Below the pieces are notes generated by a model. That model made no database searches. It saw nothing but the letters and a program-made list of their open reading frames with translations, and had not been told where the DNA came from. 64,000 nucleotides of DNA, taken from assembly GCF_000717335.1 (NCBI RefSeq), contig NZ_JNYZ01000005.1, positions 1 through 64,000 of the forward strand. Direction: 5' to 3'. Both the position numbers and the translations under genes were made by a program. This stretch comes from Amycolatopsis jejuensis. Its GTDB lineage: Bacteria; Actinomycetota; Actinomycetes; Mycobacteriales; Pseudonocardiaceae. Of the stretch, positions 43,408 to 51,580 are shown in pieces (positions within the stretch are counted from its first letter, which is position 1; each line of letters opens with the position of its first letter).

Positions 43408-44844
43408 GTGGAATCCTTCGGGCACGTCATCGGCGGCGAGGAGGTCGCGTCGGTCGGCGGGGCGACGTTCGAGTCCGTCGATCCCTGGACGCGGGCGCCC
43501 TGGGCCACGGTTGCGCTCGGCTCGGCCGAGGACGCGCGGCGGGCCATCGACACCGCGCGAACGGCTTTCGACGACGGGCCGTGGCCGCGGATGAGCTTTG
43601 CCGAGCGCGGGCAGCTGCTGCACCGGCTCGCCGACCTGATCGACGCGCACACCGACGAGCTCGCGCTCGCCGACACCACGGACATGGGCAAGCCGATCGC
43701 CCAGACGACCAGCCACGACGTACCCCGTTCGGCGCGCAACTTCCGGTTCTTCGCCGACCACGCGCGGATCACACCCGCCGAGACGTTTCCCATGCCGGAC
43801 GGGCACCACGCGTACACGCGTTACGACCCGGCTGGCGTCGTCGCGGCCATTGCGCCGTGGAACTTTCCGCTGATGATGGCGACCTGGAAGATCGCGCCCG
43901 CGCTGGCCTGGGGAAACACCGTCGTGCTGAAGCCGGCCGAGCAGTCGCCTGCGTCGGCGACGATTCTTGCGCGGCTGGCGCTCGAGGCCGGGCTGCCGCC
44001 GGGCGTGCTGAACGTCGTGCACGGGTACGGGCCGTCGTCGGTCGGGCAGGCACTCACCGAATCGCCGGACGTCGACCGGATCACCTTCACCGGTGAGTCG
44101 ACCACCGGCCGGGTCATCTCGCGTGCGGCGGCCGGGAATCTGACGCCGGTGAGCCTGGAGCTGGGTGGCAAGGGCGCGAACCTCGTCTTCGCCGACGCGG
44201 ACCTCGACCACGCCGTCCGCTGGGCGATCCAGGCGATCTACAGCAACAGCGGCCAGGTCTGCCTCGCCGGTAGCCGGTTGTACGTACAACGCGGGATCTA
44301 CGACGAGTTCCTCGCCCGGTTCACCGCCGCCGCCGAAGCGATGGTGCTGGGCGACCCGAAGGATCCGGCGACCCAGATCGGGCCGCTGTCGTCGCAGGAG
44401 CACTACGAGAAGGTCGCCGGGTACCTCGACGTCGCGACCGCGGACGGCGCCCGGCTGCACACCGGCGGCCGCGCGGACGGCTGGACGATCCGGCCGACTG
44501 TGATCACCGGCGCCGGGCAGCGTGCCCGCGTGACGCAGGAGGAGATCTTCGGCCCGGTGGTGGTCGTGCTGCCGTTCGACGACGAGGCGGACGCGGTTTC
44601 GGCGGCCAACGACTCACCGTACGGGCTCAATGCGATGGTGTTCACCCGTGACCTTGCGCGGGCGCATCGGGTGGCCAACGCTCTGCGGGTCGGCACGGTG
44701 TGGGCGAACTGTTTCTTCGTGCGCGACTTGCGGGCGCCGTTCGGTGGTGCGAAGAATTCGGGAGTCGGCCGCGAGGGCGGCACGTACAGCCGGGAGTTCT
44801 TCACCGAACCGAAGGCCGTCGTCATGGAAATCGCGGCATCGTGA
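43408..44844 (+). CDS. 2-aminomuconate (2-hydroxymuconate) semialdehyde dehydrogenase, NbaE/AmnC-like
   Basis: A 478-residue aldehyde dehydrogenase of the muconic-semialdehyde group. Catalytic Glu lies in LELGGKGAN and Cys in NSGQVCLAG; the C-terminus has FFVRDLRAPFGGAKNSGVGREGG (two stretches), typical of 2-hydroxymuconic and 2-aminomuconic semialdehyde dehydrogenases. In this operon it should oxidise 2-aminomuconate 6-semialdehyde, made by the decarboxylase at 48.6 kb, to 2-aminomuconate with NAD+. GTG at 43408 with AGAGGAGG seven bases upstream. Assignment among close relatives rests on context. Confidence 0.85.
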   Translation: MESFGHVIGGEEVASVGGATFESVDPWTRAPWATVALGSAEDARRAIDTARTAFDDGPWPRMSFAERGQLLHRLADLIDAHTDELALADTTDMGKPIAQTTSHDVPRSARNFRFFADHARITPAETFPMPDGHHAYTRYDPAGVVAAIAPWNFPLMMATWKIAPALAWGNTVVLKPAEQSPASATILARLALEAGLPPGVLNVVHGYGPSSVGQALTESPDVDRITFTGESTTGRVISRAAAGNLTPVSLELGGKGANLVFADADLDHAVRWAIQAIYSNSGQVCLAGSRLYVQRGIYDEFLARFTAAAEAMVLGDPKDPATQIGPLSSQEHYEKVAGYLDVATADGARLHTGGRADGWTIRPTVITGAGQRARVTQEEIFGPVVVVLPFDDEADAVSAANDSPYGLNAMVFTRDLARAHRVANALRVGTVWANCFFVRDLRAPFGGAKNSGVGREGGTYSREFFTEPKAVVMEIAAS

Positions 44845-44867
44845 CCGCCGAGCTGGAGGAGCCGAAA

Positions 44868-45284
44868 GTGCCCGACATCCGACCCGTCAGCACCCGCAAT
44901 GCGCCGACCGTCGGCTTCTCGACCGGAACCGCGGCCCCGTTGTCGCAGGCGATCGTGCACGGCGGCACGATCTACTGTTCGGGAACCGGGCCGCTCGACC
45001 CGGAAACCCGCACGATCGTGTCCGACGATTTCGCCCGCCAGGCACGGCAGACGCTGGACAACCTCGTCGCCGTGGTGGAGGCAGCGGGCGGCACGCGGGA
45101 AACGATCCTGAAATGCACGTGTTTCGTGCGCGACGTGGAGAATTTTCCGACCTTCAATGCAGTGTACCGGGAATTCTTCGAAGGCGCACCGCATTTCCCG
45201 GCGCGGACCACGGTGATCGCGACCCCGCATCGTACGGGCGTGCAGGTCGAGGTCGAATGCATTGCGGCCGTCGCACATGACTGA
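44868..45284 (+). CDS. RidA/YjgF-family protein, probable 2-aminomuconate deaminase (NbaF/AmnD-like)
   Basis: A 138-residue RidA-fold protein with the active-site arginine in HFPARTTV and the C-terminal strand VQVEVECIAAV. 2-Aminomuconate deaminases of the Nba and Amn pathways belong to this family and hydrolyse 2-aminomuconate to 4-oxalocrotonate plus ammonia. Position directly after the semialdehyde dehydrogenase supports that role. Two starts are possible: GTG at 44841 (GTGA overlap) or GTG at 44868 preceded by GGAGGAG; I choose the latter. A general enamine deaminase is the alternative. Confidence 0.82.
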   Translation: MPDIRPVSTRNAPTVGFSTGTAAPLSQAIVHGGTIYCSGTGPLDPETRTIVSDDFARQARQTLDNLVAVVEAAGGTRETILKCTCFVRDVENFPTFNAVYREFFEGAPHFPARTTVIATPHRTGVQVEVECIAAVAHD

Positions 45285-46827
45285 CCTGGTTTTGCTCGAC
45301 GGCCGCGTTTATCCGCCGGACGGTCCGCCTGCCGAGGCGCTCGCGGTCTCGGGCGGGCGGATCTCCGCGGTCGGATCCACTGTGGACATCGCCGCGCTGG
45401 CCGGTCCGGCGACCCGGGTCATCCGGCTCGGCGGGCGCGCGGTCATTCCGGGACTCGTCGATTCGCATTGCCATTTCGAGAATGCCGGAATGGACGGGTA
45501 CACCGTTTCGTTCGACGGGGTGACGACGATCGAGACGGCCCTCGAACGGATCGCGGCGCTTGCCGCCACGCGTTCGGCGGACGGCTGGGTGCTCAGCCGC
45601 CTGTGGAATCCCGTGCTGCAGACCGGACGTGCGCCGGACCGGCTCGAGCTGGACCGGGCCGCGGGCGGGCGGCCGGTGTACCTGCCGGAGGGGCACGCGG
45701 CGTCGGTGAGCACGGCGGCGTTGCGGCTGGCCGGGATCGATCCGGCCGGACACGACGGACGGCTCGTCGAGGGCGATGTGCACCAGGTCGCGCGGTTCGT
45801 TCCGGAGTGGACGGTGGAGGAGCGGGCCGGGCAGATGCTGGCGGCGATGCAAGTCCTTGCCGGGTACGGGATCACGTCGGTGGTGGCCGGTGCATTGCCG
45901 CTCGCGGACGTCGAGGTCTTGCGTTCGCTGGCGGAATCCGGCCGCGCGCCGGTGCGGGTGGCGGCGATGGTGATGCCGACCGGTGAGCTGAATCCGTCGG
46001 TTTCGTCGGCACAATGGCGGGAATTGCTGTCCGCCGGGCCGCCGAAACCGGTGGGTGACTTCTTGTCGGTGCGCGGGATCAAACTGCAGATCGACGGCGG
46101 GATGACGCTGGGAACGGCGGCAACGCGTGAGGGGTACCACACCGATCCGGAGTACCACGGGGAAATGTTCGTCGATCGCGAGCGGCTGACTGCGCTCGTC
46201 GCGGCAGCGCACGAGTACGGGTGGCCGGTGGGTACCCATGTGGTCGGCGATGCGGCTATCGATCTGGCATTGGACGTTTACGAGGCGACCCGGTTGGCCG
46301 GGTTGCTGCCGGACGTGCTCATTCACGCCAGCATGATCCAGCCGGATCAGATTGTGCGGGCGCGGGAATTGGGCGTGCAGGTGGCGACACAATTGCCGTT
46401 CCTGTGGCGTAACCGCGACGCGATTGCCGGGCACCTCGGTGCGGCGCGCGCCGACGGGGCGATTCCGCTGCGGGATTTGGTCGACGGACTGGGTTTCGCC
46501 GGGGTTTGCGCGGGGACCGATTATCCGGTCAATGCATTGGATCCGTGGCAGAACATCCACGCGATGACCACCCGGCACGATGTTTCCGGACGCGTGCTCG
46601 GCGCCGGGCAGGCGATCACCCGGGCGGAGGCGGTGGATCTGTACACCGTGGCCGGTGCCGCGCACACCGGGGAGGCGGCGCGGAAAGGACGTCTCGAACC
46701 GGGATTCCTGGCGGATGTGACCGTGCTCGACACGGATCCGTTCACCGCGGCGGATTTACGTGCCACGCAGGCAGTGCTGACCGTGACCGGCGGCCGGGTC
46801 GTGCACGACCCGGGCGTGCTCGACTAG
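45277..46827 (+). CDS. YtcJ-like metal-dependent amidohydrolase
   Basis: A 516-residue amidohydrolase family 3 protein. Metal ligands occur in VDSHCHFENAG, VGTHVVGDAAID, LIHASM and GTDYPVN; the carboxylated-lysine region is GIKLQIDGG. Such enzymes cleave amides, formamides or related C-N bonds. It overlaps the RidA gene by eight bases and lies inside the 3-hydroxyanthranilate operon, where no textbook step needs it. It may release the aminoaromatic acid from an N-acyl or N-formyl precursor, but this is inference. ATG at 45277. Confidence 0.87.
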   Translation: MTDLVLLDGRVYPPDGPPAEALAVSGGRISAVGSTVDIAALAGPATRVIRLGGRAVIPGLVDSHCHFENAGMDGYTVSFDGVTTIETALERIAALAATRSADGWVLSRLWNPVLQTGRAPDRLELDRAAGGRPVYLPEGHAASVSTAALRLAGIDPAGHDGRLVEGDVHQVARFVPEWTVEERAGQMLAAMQVLAGYGITSVVAGALPLADVEVLRSLAESGRAPVRVAAMVMPTGELNPSVSSAQWRELLSAGPPKPVGDFLSVRGIKLQIDGGMTLGTAATREGYHTDPEYHGEMFVDRERLTALVAAAHEYGWPVGTHVVGDAAIDLALDVYEATRLAGLLPDVLIHASMIQPDQIVRARELGVQVATQLPFLWRNRDAIAGHLGAARADGAIPLRDLVDGLGFAGVCAGTDYPVNALDPWQNIHAMTTRHDVSGRVLGAGQAITRAEAVDLYTVAGAAHTGEAARKGRLEPGFLADVTVLDTDPFTAADLRATQAVLTVTGGRVVHDPGVLD

Positions 46828-46836
46828 GAGGTAACC

Positions 46837-47358
46837 ATGCACCCCAGCCAAATGCCCATTGTGGAGCTGCAGAAGATGGCCGGTGAGCTGCAGGACAGTG
46901 GCCGTCGGGTCAAGGTGCTGTGGCAGGAAAGCGAATCGCTCGCCTTTCTCGCCCGCGGCCGGGAGTACCGCAGCGAATTCCACCTCAATCCGAGTGACGA
47001 GGTGATGCTGATGGTGCGTGGTTCGATGGACCTGCATTACCGCAAGCCCGAGGGCGGGTCGGACATCGCGGTGATTCCGGAGGGCGGCACGATTTTCACC
47101 CCGACCGGGATCGCCCATTCACCGCGGTTTGCCCCGGACGCGTTCGTGCTCGTGATCGAACGGCTCCGGCGGCCGGGTGAGCTGGACCGGTTCCGCTGGT
47201 TCTGCCCGGGTTGCGACGAGTTCCTGCACGAGGAAGCGGTGCACGTGGAGGACTATCGGACGGATCCGGTCGCGGGGGCGTACGCGCGTTTCTACGGCGA
47301 TGTGAATGCGCGGACCTGCAAAGCGTGTGGCACGGTCATGCCGGACGAACGCCTGTGA
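46837..47358 (+). CDS. nbaC: 3-hydroxyanthranilate 3,4-dioxygenase
   Basis: A 173-residue cupin dioxygenase. Iron ligands are the His of REYRSEFHLN, the Glu of SDEVM and the His of GIAHSPRF. The substrate arginine before the first His and the LVIER glutamate are conserved. The C-terminal rubredoxin-like iron site is complete: WFCPGC and RTCKACG. It opens the ring of 3-hydroxyanthranilate to 2-amino-3-carboxymuconate 6-semialdehyde using O2. ATG at 46837 with an ideal GGAGG six bases upstream. It is the key enzyme of the operon and fixes the pathway; its stop is coupled to the ligase gene (GTGA). Confidence 0.93.
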   Translation: MHPSQMPIVELQKMAGELQDSGRRVKVLWQESESLAFLARGREYRSEFHLNPSDEVMLMVRGSMDLHYRKPEGGSDIAVIPEGGTIFTPTGIAHSPRFAPDAFVLVIERLRRPGELDRFRWFCPGCDEFLHEEAVHVEDYRTDPVAGAYARFYGDVNARTCKACGTVMPDERL

Positions 47359-48596
47359 CGTCGATCGGGGAGCTGATTCTCGCTGCGCTGGATGCGCATC
47401 CCGATCGGGTTGCCTTTCGGTATCGGGGAAATGAGGTGTCGTACGCTTCCGCATCGCGTTCGGTTCGGGCGTTGGCCGCACAGTTTGCGTCAGCGGAGTC
47501 CACTGTGGTCCAGATGCGGCCGAACGATCCGTTGCAGTGGCTGGTGAATGCCGGATGTTACGTGGCCGGGCGGCGGTCGGCGGCGCTTCCGCCGGGGTCG
47601 GAGGTCGATCCCCGGATCGGACCGGCGTTGGTGCTGTCAGCGGACGTGCCGATCGGGGAAGCACCGGACTCCGTTGCGGTGGCTCCGTCGGACGCCGTGG
47701 TACGGCTGGCGTTCACGTCAGGGATGACCGGCCCGGCGAAGGGGGTCGAGCTGACCAGCGGTGCGCTCGGGGCGGTCGCTCTCGCCTTGCGCGACACCCT
47801 GCCATGGCCCGAGCGGCCGCAGGTGCTGTGTGCGGAATCGGTGTCGGGTGGCTTCGGGAACATGGTGCTGCCGACCTTCCTGCTGGGCGGTAGTTTTGCC
47901 CTGCCGGACGAGCCAGGAGTGGATTCCTTTTTGGACGCGGTGGTGGCGGGCCGGCCGACGGTGCTGATGATGATGCCGCCGATCCTGCGTGCGGTGCTGA
48001 ATCATCCGCGGGCGGACTCGGTCGACTGGTCCTCTGTGGAGCTGGTTGTCTACAGTGGAGCGTCGCTGGAAAGCTCCGAAGTGGACCGTGCGCATGCGGT
48101 GTTCGGCGAGGTGCTGTGTCAGGTGTTCGGCCAGGTCGAGGTGCCCAAGACAATTGCGTACAGCACACCTGCGGATCATCGCGGCGAGCGGCGGTCGGCG
48201 TTGGGGCGGCCCTTTCCCGGTACGGAAATCCGACTGTGCGGGCCGTCGGGGACTGAGGTTCCGGCCGGGCAAGCGGGCGAGTTGTGGGTCCGCGGGCCGA
48301 CGATTGCCCGTTCCTATGCCTTCCCCGCCGGGAGTCCGGTCCACGATGGATGGTTGCGGACCGGCGATGTGTGCCGGATGGACAGTGCCGGGTATCTGTA
48401 CTATGTGGACCGGGTGCAGTACGCAATTCCGCTGGGAGACAGCTATCTGTGTCCGAGTGATCTTGAGGAACGGGTGTTTTCACTGACCGGGCAAGTGGTT
48501 TCGGCAGCGACCACCGAGGACTCGTCGGTGAGGTTCGTACCGGGCGCGCCGCCGCGGGACGTCATGGGCAGACCTGATCGGAGAGGGTTGGCGTGA
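47355..48596 (+). CDS. Short acyl-adenylate/CoA-ligase-like protein with altered C-terminal catalytic motif
   Basis: A 413-residue member of the ANL superfamily, about 100 residues shorter than usual. The phosphate loop FTSGMTGPAKGVELT, the VYSGASLESSE segment, FGQVEVPK and WLRTGDVCRMDSAG are present. The C-terminal lid is cut down, and the end reads PRDVMGRPDR where active ligases have a P-K-x3-G-K motif; the catalytic lysine is therefore an arginine. It may catalyse only one half-reaction, act on a carrier, or be a degenerate ligase. GTG at 47355 overlaps the dioxygenase stop; its own stop overlaps the decarboxylase start. Its substrate is probably an aminoaromatic or related carboxylate. 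Confidence 0.8.
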   Translation: MTSIGELILAALDAHPDRVAFRYRGNEVSYASASRSVRALAAQFASAESTVVQMRPNDPLQWLVNAGCYVAGRRSAALPPGSEVDPRIGPALVLSADVPIGEAPDSVAVAPSDAVVRLAFTSGMTGPAKGVELTSGALGAVALALRDTLPWPERPQVLCAESVSGGFGNMVLPTFLLGGSFALPDEPGVDSFLDAVVAGRPTVLMMMPPILRAVLNHPRADSVDWSSVELVVYSGASLESSEVDRAHAVFGEVLCQVFGQVEVPKTIAYSTPADHRGERRSALGRPFPGTEIRLCGPSGTEVPAGQAGELWVRGPTIARSYAFPAGSPVHDGWLRTGDVCRMDSAGYLYYVDRVQYAIPLGDSYLCPSDLEERVFSLTGQVVSAATTEDSSVRFVPGAPPRDVMGRPDRRGLA

Positions 48597-49570
48597 TTGT
48601 CGACGTACATGCGCACGCCTTGCCGATTCCGTTGCTGGACTGGCTTTCCGGACAGGGGCTGGCGGAGGTGGGTGACGGGGTGGTGCGGATCGATCCGCAG
48701 CTGTCCGCAATGCCTGCCGGGGCGCCGATTCCGTTGCCCGCCGCGCAATATGACCTTGAGGTCCGGCTGGCGGACTTGCAACGGACCGGCGTCACCCGGC
48801 AGCTGGTGTCGCTGCCGCCGTTCGTGACCGGCGCGGACGCGCGGGATGCGGACTTGGTCGCGGAGACCGTGCGACGGGGTAACGACGCCCTGGCCGAGTT
48901 CGCCGCCGGACATCACGGGGTGGTCGATCCACTCGGTTTCGTGCCGCTGGGTACAAGTGCGGCGGTGGCGGAAGCAAAGCGCTGCCTGGACGAACTGGGA
49001 TGTGCCGGGATTGCGATCGGAACGCGCGGCGTCGGGCGGGAACTGGATGCCCCGGAACATGAGCCGCTGTGGGAATTCCTGGCTGAGCGGCGGGTTTTCG
49101 TCTTCCTGCACCCGAACAGCGTCCCCGGCGGCGGGCGGCTGGCGGATTACTGGTTGCCGCAGCTGGCGGGTTTCCCGATGGAGACCGCGGTGGCCGTGTC
49201 GCGCCTGATTTTGGGCGGAGTACTGGAACGTCACCGGTTGACCCTGTGCCTGGCGCACGGCGGCGGTTGTCTTCCTGCACTGCAAGGCAGGCTGGACTTG
49301 GGGTGGTCGCGAAAGCCGGTCGCGCATACGACGCCGTATCCGCCGAGCGAATACCTGCGCCGCTTGTATTACGACACAGCCACCTTTTCGACGCCGCTTT
49401 TACGCCGGTTGGTGGAGGATTTCGGGGCAGACCACCTTCTAGTGGGCACGGATTATCCTTTCGAACTTGCTGATACGGACCCGATCTCGACGGTGGCGGC
49501 GCTGGGACTCGCGGATGGGGAACGGACGTTGATCGAGGAAGGGACGATCGCTGGGTTGCTTCACACCTGA
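48593..49570 (+). CDS. nbaD: 2-amino-3-carboxymuconate-6-semialdehyde decarboxylase (ACMSD)
   Basis: A 325-residue amidohydrolase-2 family decarboxylase. Zinc ligands are VDVHAHALP, the His of FVFLHPN and the His of LAHGGGCLP; the C-terminal DYPFEL aspartate is present, and PPSEYLRRLYYDT matches ACMSD closely. It removes CO2 from the dioxygenase product, giving 2-aminomuconate 6-semialdehyde and preventing its spontaneous closure to quinolinate. GTG at 48593 overlaps the ligase stop, with GGAGAGGG upstream. It is the last gene of the operon before an unrelated SUKH-VOC gene. Confidence 0.88.
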   Translation: MIVDVHAHALPIPLLDWLSGQGLAEVGDGVVRIDPQLSAMPAGAPIPLPAAQYDLEVRLADLQRTGVTRQLVSLPPFVTGADARDADLVAETVRRGNDALAEFAAGHHGVVDPLGFVPLGTSAAVAEAKRCLDELGCAGIAIGTRGVGRELDAPEHEPLWEFLAERRVFVFLHPNSVPGGGRLADYWLPQLAGFPMETAVAVSRLILGGVLERHRLTLCLAHGGGCLPALQGRLDLGWSRKPVAHTTPYPPSEYLRRLYYDTATFSTPLLRRLVEDFGADHLLVGTDYPFELADTDPISTVAALGLADGERTLIEEGTIAGLLHT

Positions 49571-49636
49571 TGGTTCGTGCGGGATTCCCCTCGGAAGCAC
49601 CGCACCGCCGGACGCGCGAGGCCGGGTTCGACCATC

Positions 49637-50611
49637 ATGCGGCCGATGAATGTTCCCGTGACGCCTCCCGAATGGCGGGAGTTCCTGTCCGCCTACAGCG
49701 ACGAGTACCTGCGCCTGGAGGACGACGACGAGGATCTCGAACCGGCGCAACGGGAAAACCGCTGGCTGGGCTACGAACCGGCGACCGCAGAGGCCGTGCG
49801 GGAGGCCGAGGTGCGGCTGGGGGTGGCGTTGCCGCCGGAATACCGGAACTTCCTGCTGACCAGCAACGGCTGGCGCAACATCGACCCGGAGGTCGAGGAA
49901 CTGTTCCCGGTGGACGAGATCGGCTGGTTTGCGGACCTGGAAGCCGAACTGCTGAGCTGGTGGGATCACGACAAGGAGGTCGTCGCGCAGGTGAAGCCGT
50001 GCCTGCTGGTCTCGGCCCCGGGCAGCTGCGCAGTGTACTGGCTGCTGGACCCCACGACGATCGGCCCGGACGGCGAATGGGCCGCCTATGAATGGGCGAC
50101 CGGGGACGGTTCCTTGCCCGCTTCGTATCCGAGTTTCGGTGCGTTGGTGGCGAGTGCCCGGAAGGTATTCGAAAACTGGAAAGCCGAGGGGTCGATTGTC
50201 AAGGATTCCGGAGAACGCAAACCTGCCGCCGGATCGGTTCCGGAAGACAGCGGCGTACGCCTTTCCGCGCAGTTCGACCATCTCGCGTTGACCGTCGCGG
50301 ACCGGGCCGCCTCGGTCGCGTTCTACACGAGTCTGCTCGGCATGGAAGCGGCCGCCTCCGACGACCGCAACACCATGCTTACCCTTGGTGACCGGATCCA
50401 CCTACGCGTGAGCGAAGGCACCCCGGGTAACACCGAGCTGTGCTTCGTGGTGGACGACCCGGTGCTGCTCCTGATCGACCGGCTCCGGGAACGGGGCGTG
50501 AAGATCGAAGCAGGCCCGATCAGCGAAATCGGCGCGCGGGGTCCGATGTACAGCCTCCATCTGCGCGACCCCGACCGGAACCTGGTCAAGCTGTGCAACT
50601 ACCTGGACTGA
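49637..50611 (+). CDS. SUKH (SMI1/KNR4) domain fused to a glyoxalase/VOC domain
   Basis: A protein of about 324 residues. Residues 1-200 are a SUKH-type domain (LGVALPPEYRNFLLTSNGWRN, read in two parts, then a Trp-rich acidic region), the fold of immunity proteins and of cell-wall regulators. Residues 215-324 are a VOC domain (FDHLALTVADRAASVAFYTSLLG, ending SLHLRDPDRNLVKL). The combination is unusual. The start is uncertain (ATG at 49637 or 49646; no clear ribosome site). It lies 66 bp after ACMSD on the same strand and could be cotranscribed; the VOC half might act on a pathway intermediate, or the gene may be unrelated. Confidence 0.78.
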   Translation: MRPMNVPVTPPEWREFLSAYSDEYLRLEDDDEDLEPAQRENRWLGYEPATAEAVREAEVRLGVALPPEYRNFLLTSNGWRNIDPEVEELFPVDEIGWFADLEAELLSWWDHDKEVVAQVKPCLLVSAPGSCAVYWLLDPTTIGPDGEWAAYEWATGDGSLPASYPSFGALVASARKVFENWKAEGSIVKDSGERKPAAGSVPEDSGVRLSAQFDHLALTVADRAASVAFYTSLLGMEAAASDDRNTMLTLGDRIHLRVSEGTPGNTELCFVVDDPVLLLIDRLRERGVKIEAGPISEIGARGPMYSLHLRDPDRNLVKLCNYLD

Positions 50612-50614
50612 GCT

Positions 50615-51448
50615 TCACTGCGGCCGCAACGGCACCACTCCGGCCTGCCCGATCCCGTCGTACCCCTTCGCCAGCTCGCGGCTGATCGACAACGTCGCCA
50701 GGCGGAGGGCGGGTTCGACCGCGGCCAGGGAGCGCGGGCGGGTCACCGTGTGGGAGACGACCGAGAGCGCCGCGACCACCCGGCGGTCCGGGCCGAAGAT
50801 CGGGGCCGCCACGGACGCCGTACCCAGCGACAGCTCCTCCGTGCACCGTGCGATGCCGGTGTCCCTGGCCTCGCGCAGGGACTTCATGAGCACGCCCGGC
50901 AGCACGATCGTATGCGGCGTGTACCGCTTCAAGCCCGCCTCCAGCACGGCCGTCTGGAGCTCGCGCGAGGCGTGGGCCAGGAGGATCTTCCCGACGCCCG
51001 TCGCGTGAAGGGGAGAGCGCCCGCCGACCCGGCTGACGACGTCCACCGAGCGGCGGCCCCACACCCGCTCGACGTACAGGACCTCGTCGCCCTCCAGCAC
51101 GGCGAGGTGGACGTTCTCCGCGGTGGTCTCGTACAGGTCCTGCATGAATGGCAACGACACGTCCCGCAGCGTGCGCGGCGCGGGACAGAGCGAGCCGAGC
51201 TCCCACAGCCGCAGGCCGATCCGGTACACGCCGTCGCGCTGTTTCTTCAGCGCACCCAGCTCGACGAGTTCCGCGGTGATCCGGTGAACCGTCGACACCG
51301 GCATGCCCGTGACGGCCGCCAGCTCGATCAGCCGCATGGCAGGCCGTTCCTGCGAAAAGGCGTTGAGCAGCGCGAACACCCGCCCGGCGACCGTGCGCCC
51401 GGCCTGGCTTTCCCGCGACACGCTCATGATCGGCACCGGTTCGGTCAT
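50615..51448 (-). CDS. IclR-family transcriptional regulator
   Basis: A 277-residue IclR regulator: winged helix at residues 20-85 (LIELAAVTGMPVSTVHRITAEL, in two stretches) and an effector-binding domain with SPLHATGVGKILLA and GVAAPIFG-like TASVAAPIFGPD. Members of this family control aromatic-compound catabolism. The ATG at 51448 has GGGGAGGCGG upstream. A second in-frame ATG at 51547, with an almost identical ribosome site and an ATGA overlap with the MFS stop, would add 33 residues. It is the last gene of the CoA-transferase operon. I propose that it binds the GTTTCCG-N5-YGGAAAC palindromes and senses an aminoaromatic metabolite. Confidence 0.9.
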   Translation of the reverse strand: MTEPVPIMSVSRESQAGRTVAGRVFALLNAFSQERPAMRLIELAAVTGMPVSTVHRITAELVELGALKKQRDGVYRIGLRLWELGSLCPAPRTLRDVSLPFMQDLYETTAENVHLAVLEGDEVLYVERVWGRRSVDVVSRVGGRSPLHATGVGKILLAHASRELQTAVLEAGLKRYTPHTIVLPGVLMKSLREARDTGIARCTEELSLGTASVAAPIFGPDRRVVAALSVVSHTVTRPRSLAAVEPALRLATLSISRELAKGYDGIGQAGVVPLRPQ

Positions 51449-51580
51449 GACCGCCTCCCCATGTCGGCGGTCTCGCGCGATGGTACCTGGATTGCGGCTG
51501 AGAATTCCCCTGACGGCCGACGTCCTGCGCGCGCCCGGTCTGGTCATGATTGCCTCCCCGCGCCGACGGTCTCGCGTGAC
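51444..51580 (-). repeat. Duplicated ribosome-site/start segment, copies 99 bp apart
   Basis: About 37 bases around each of the two ATGs (51448 and 51547) are similar: GTCATGAC-CGCCTCCCC versus GTCATGAT-TGCCTCCCC on the plus strand, both followed by a CGGTCTCGCG segment. The 99-bp offset keeps the frame. Confidence 0.55.

Noticed and set aside
42427..44460. A 677-residue minus-strand frame
   Set aside because: Antisense to the enoyl-CoA hydratase and semialdehyde dehydrogenase, both of which have clear motifs and ribosome sites.
46837..47358. Apparent loss of the substrate-binding arginine after HSP in the dioxygenase
   Set aside because: HSPRFA aligns with HSPQRFA after a one-residue gap, so the arginine is most likely retained.
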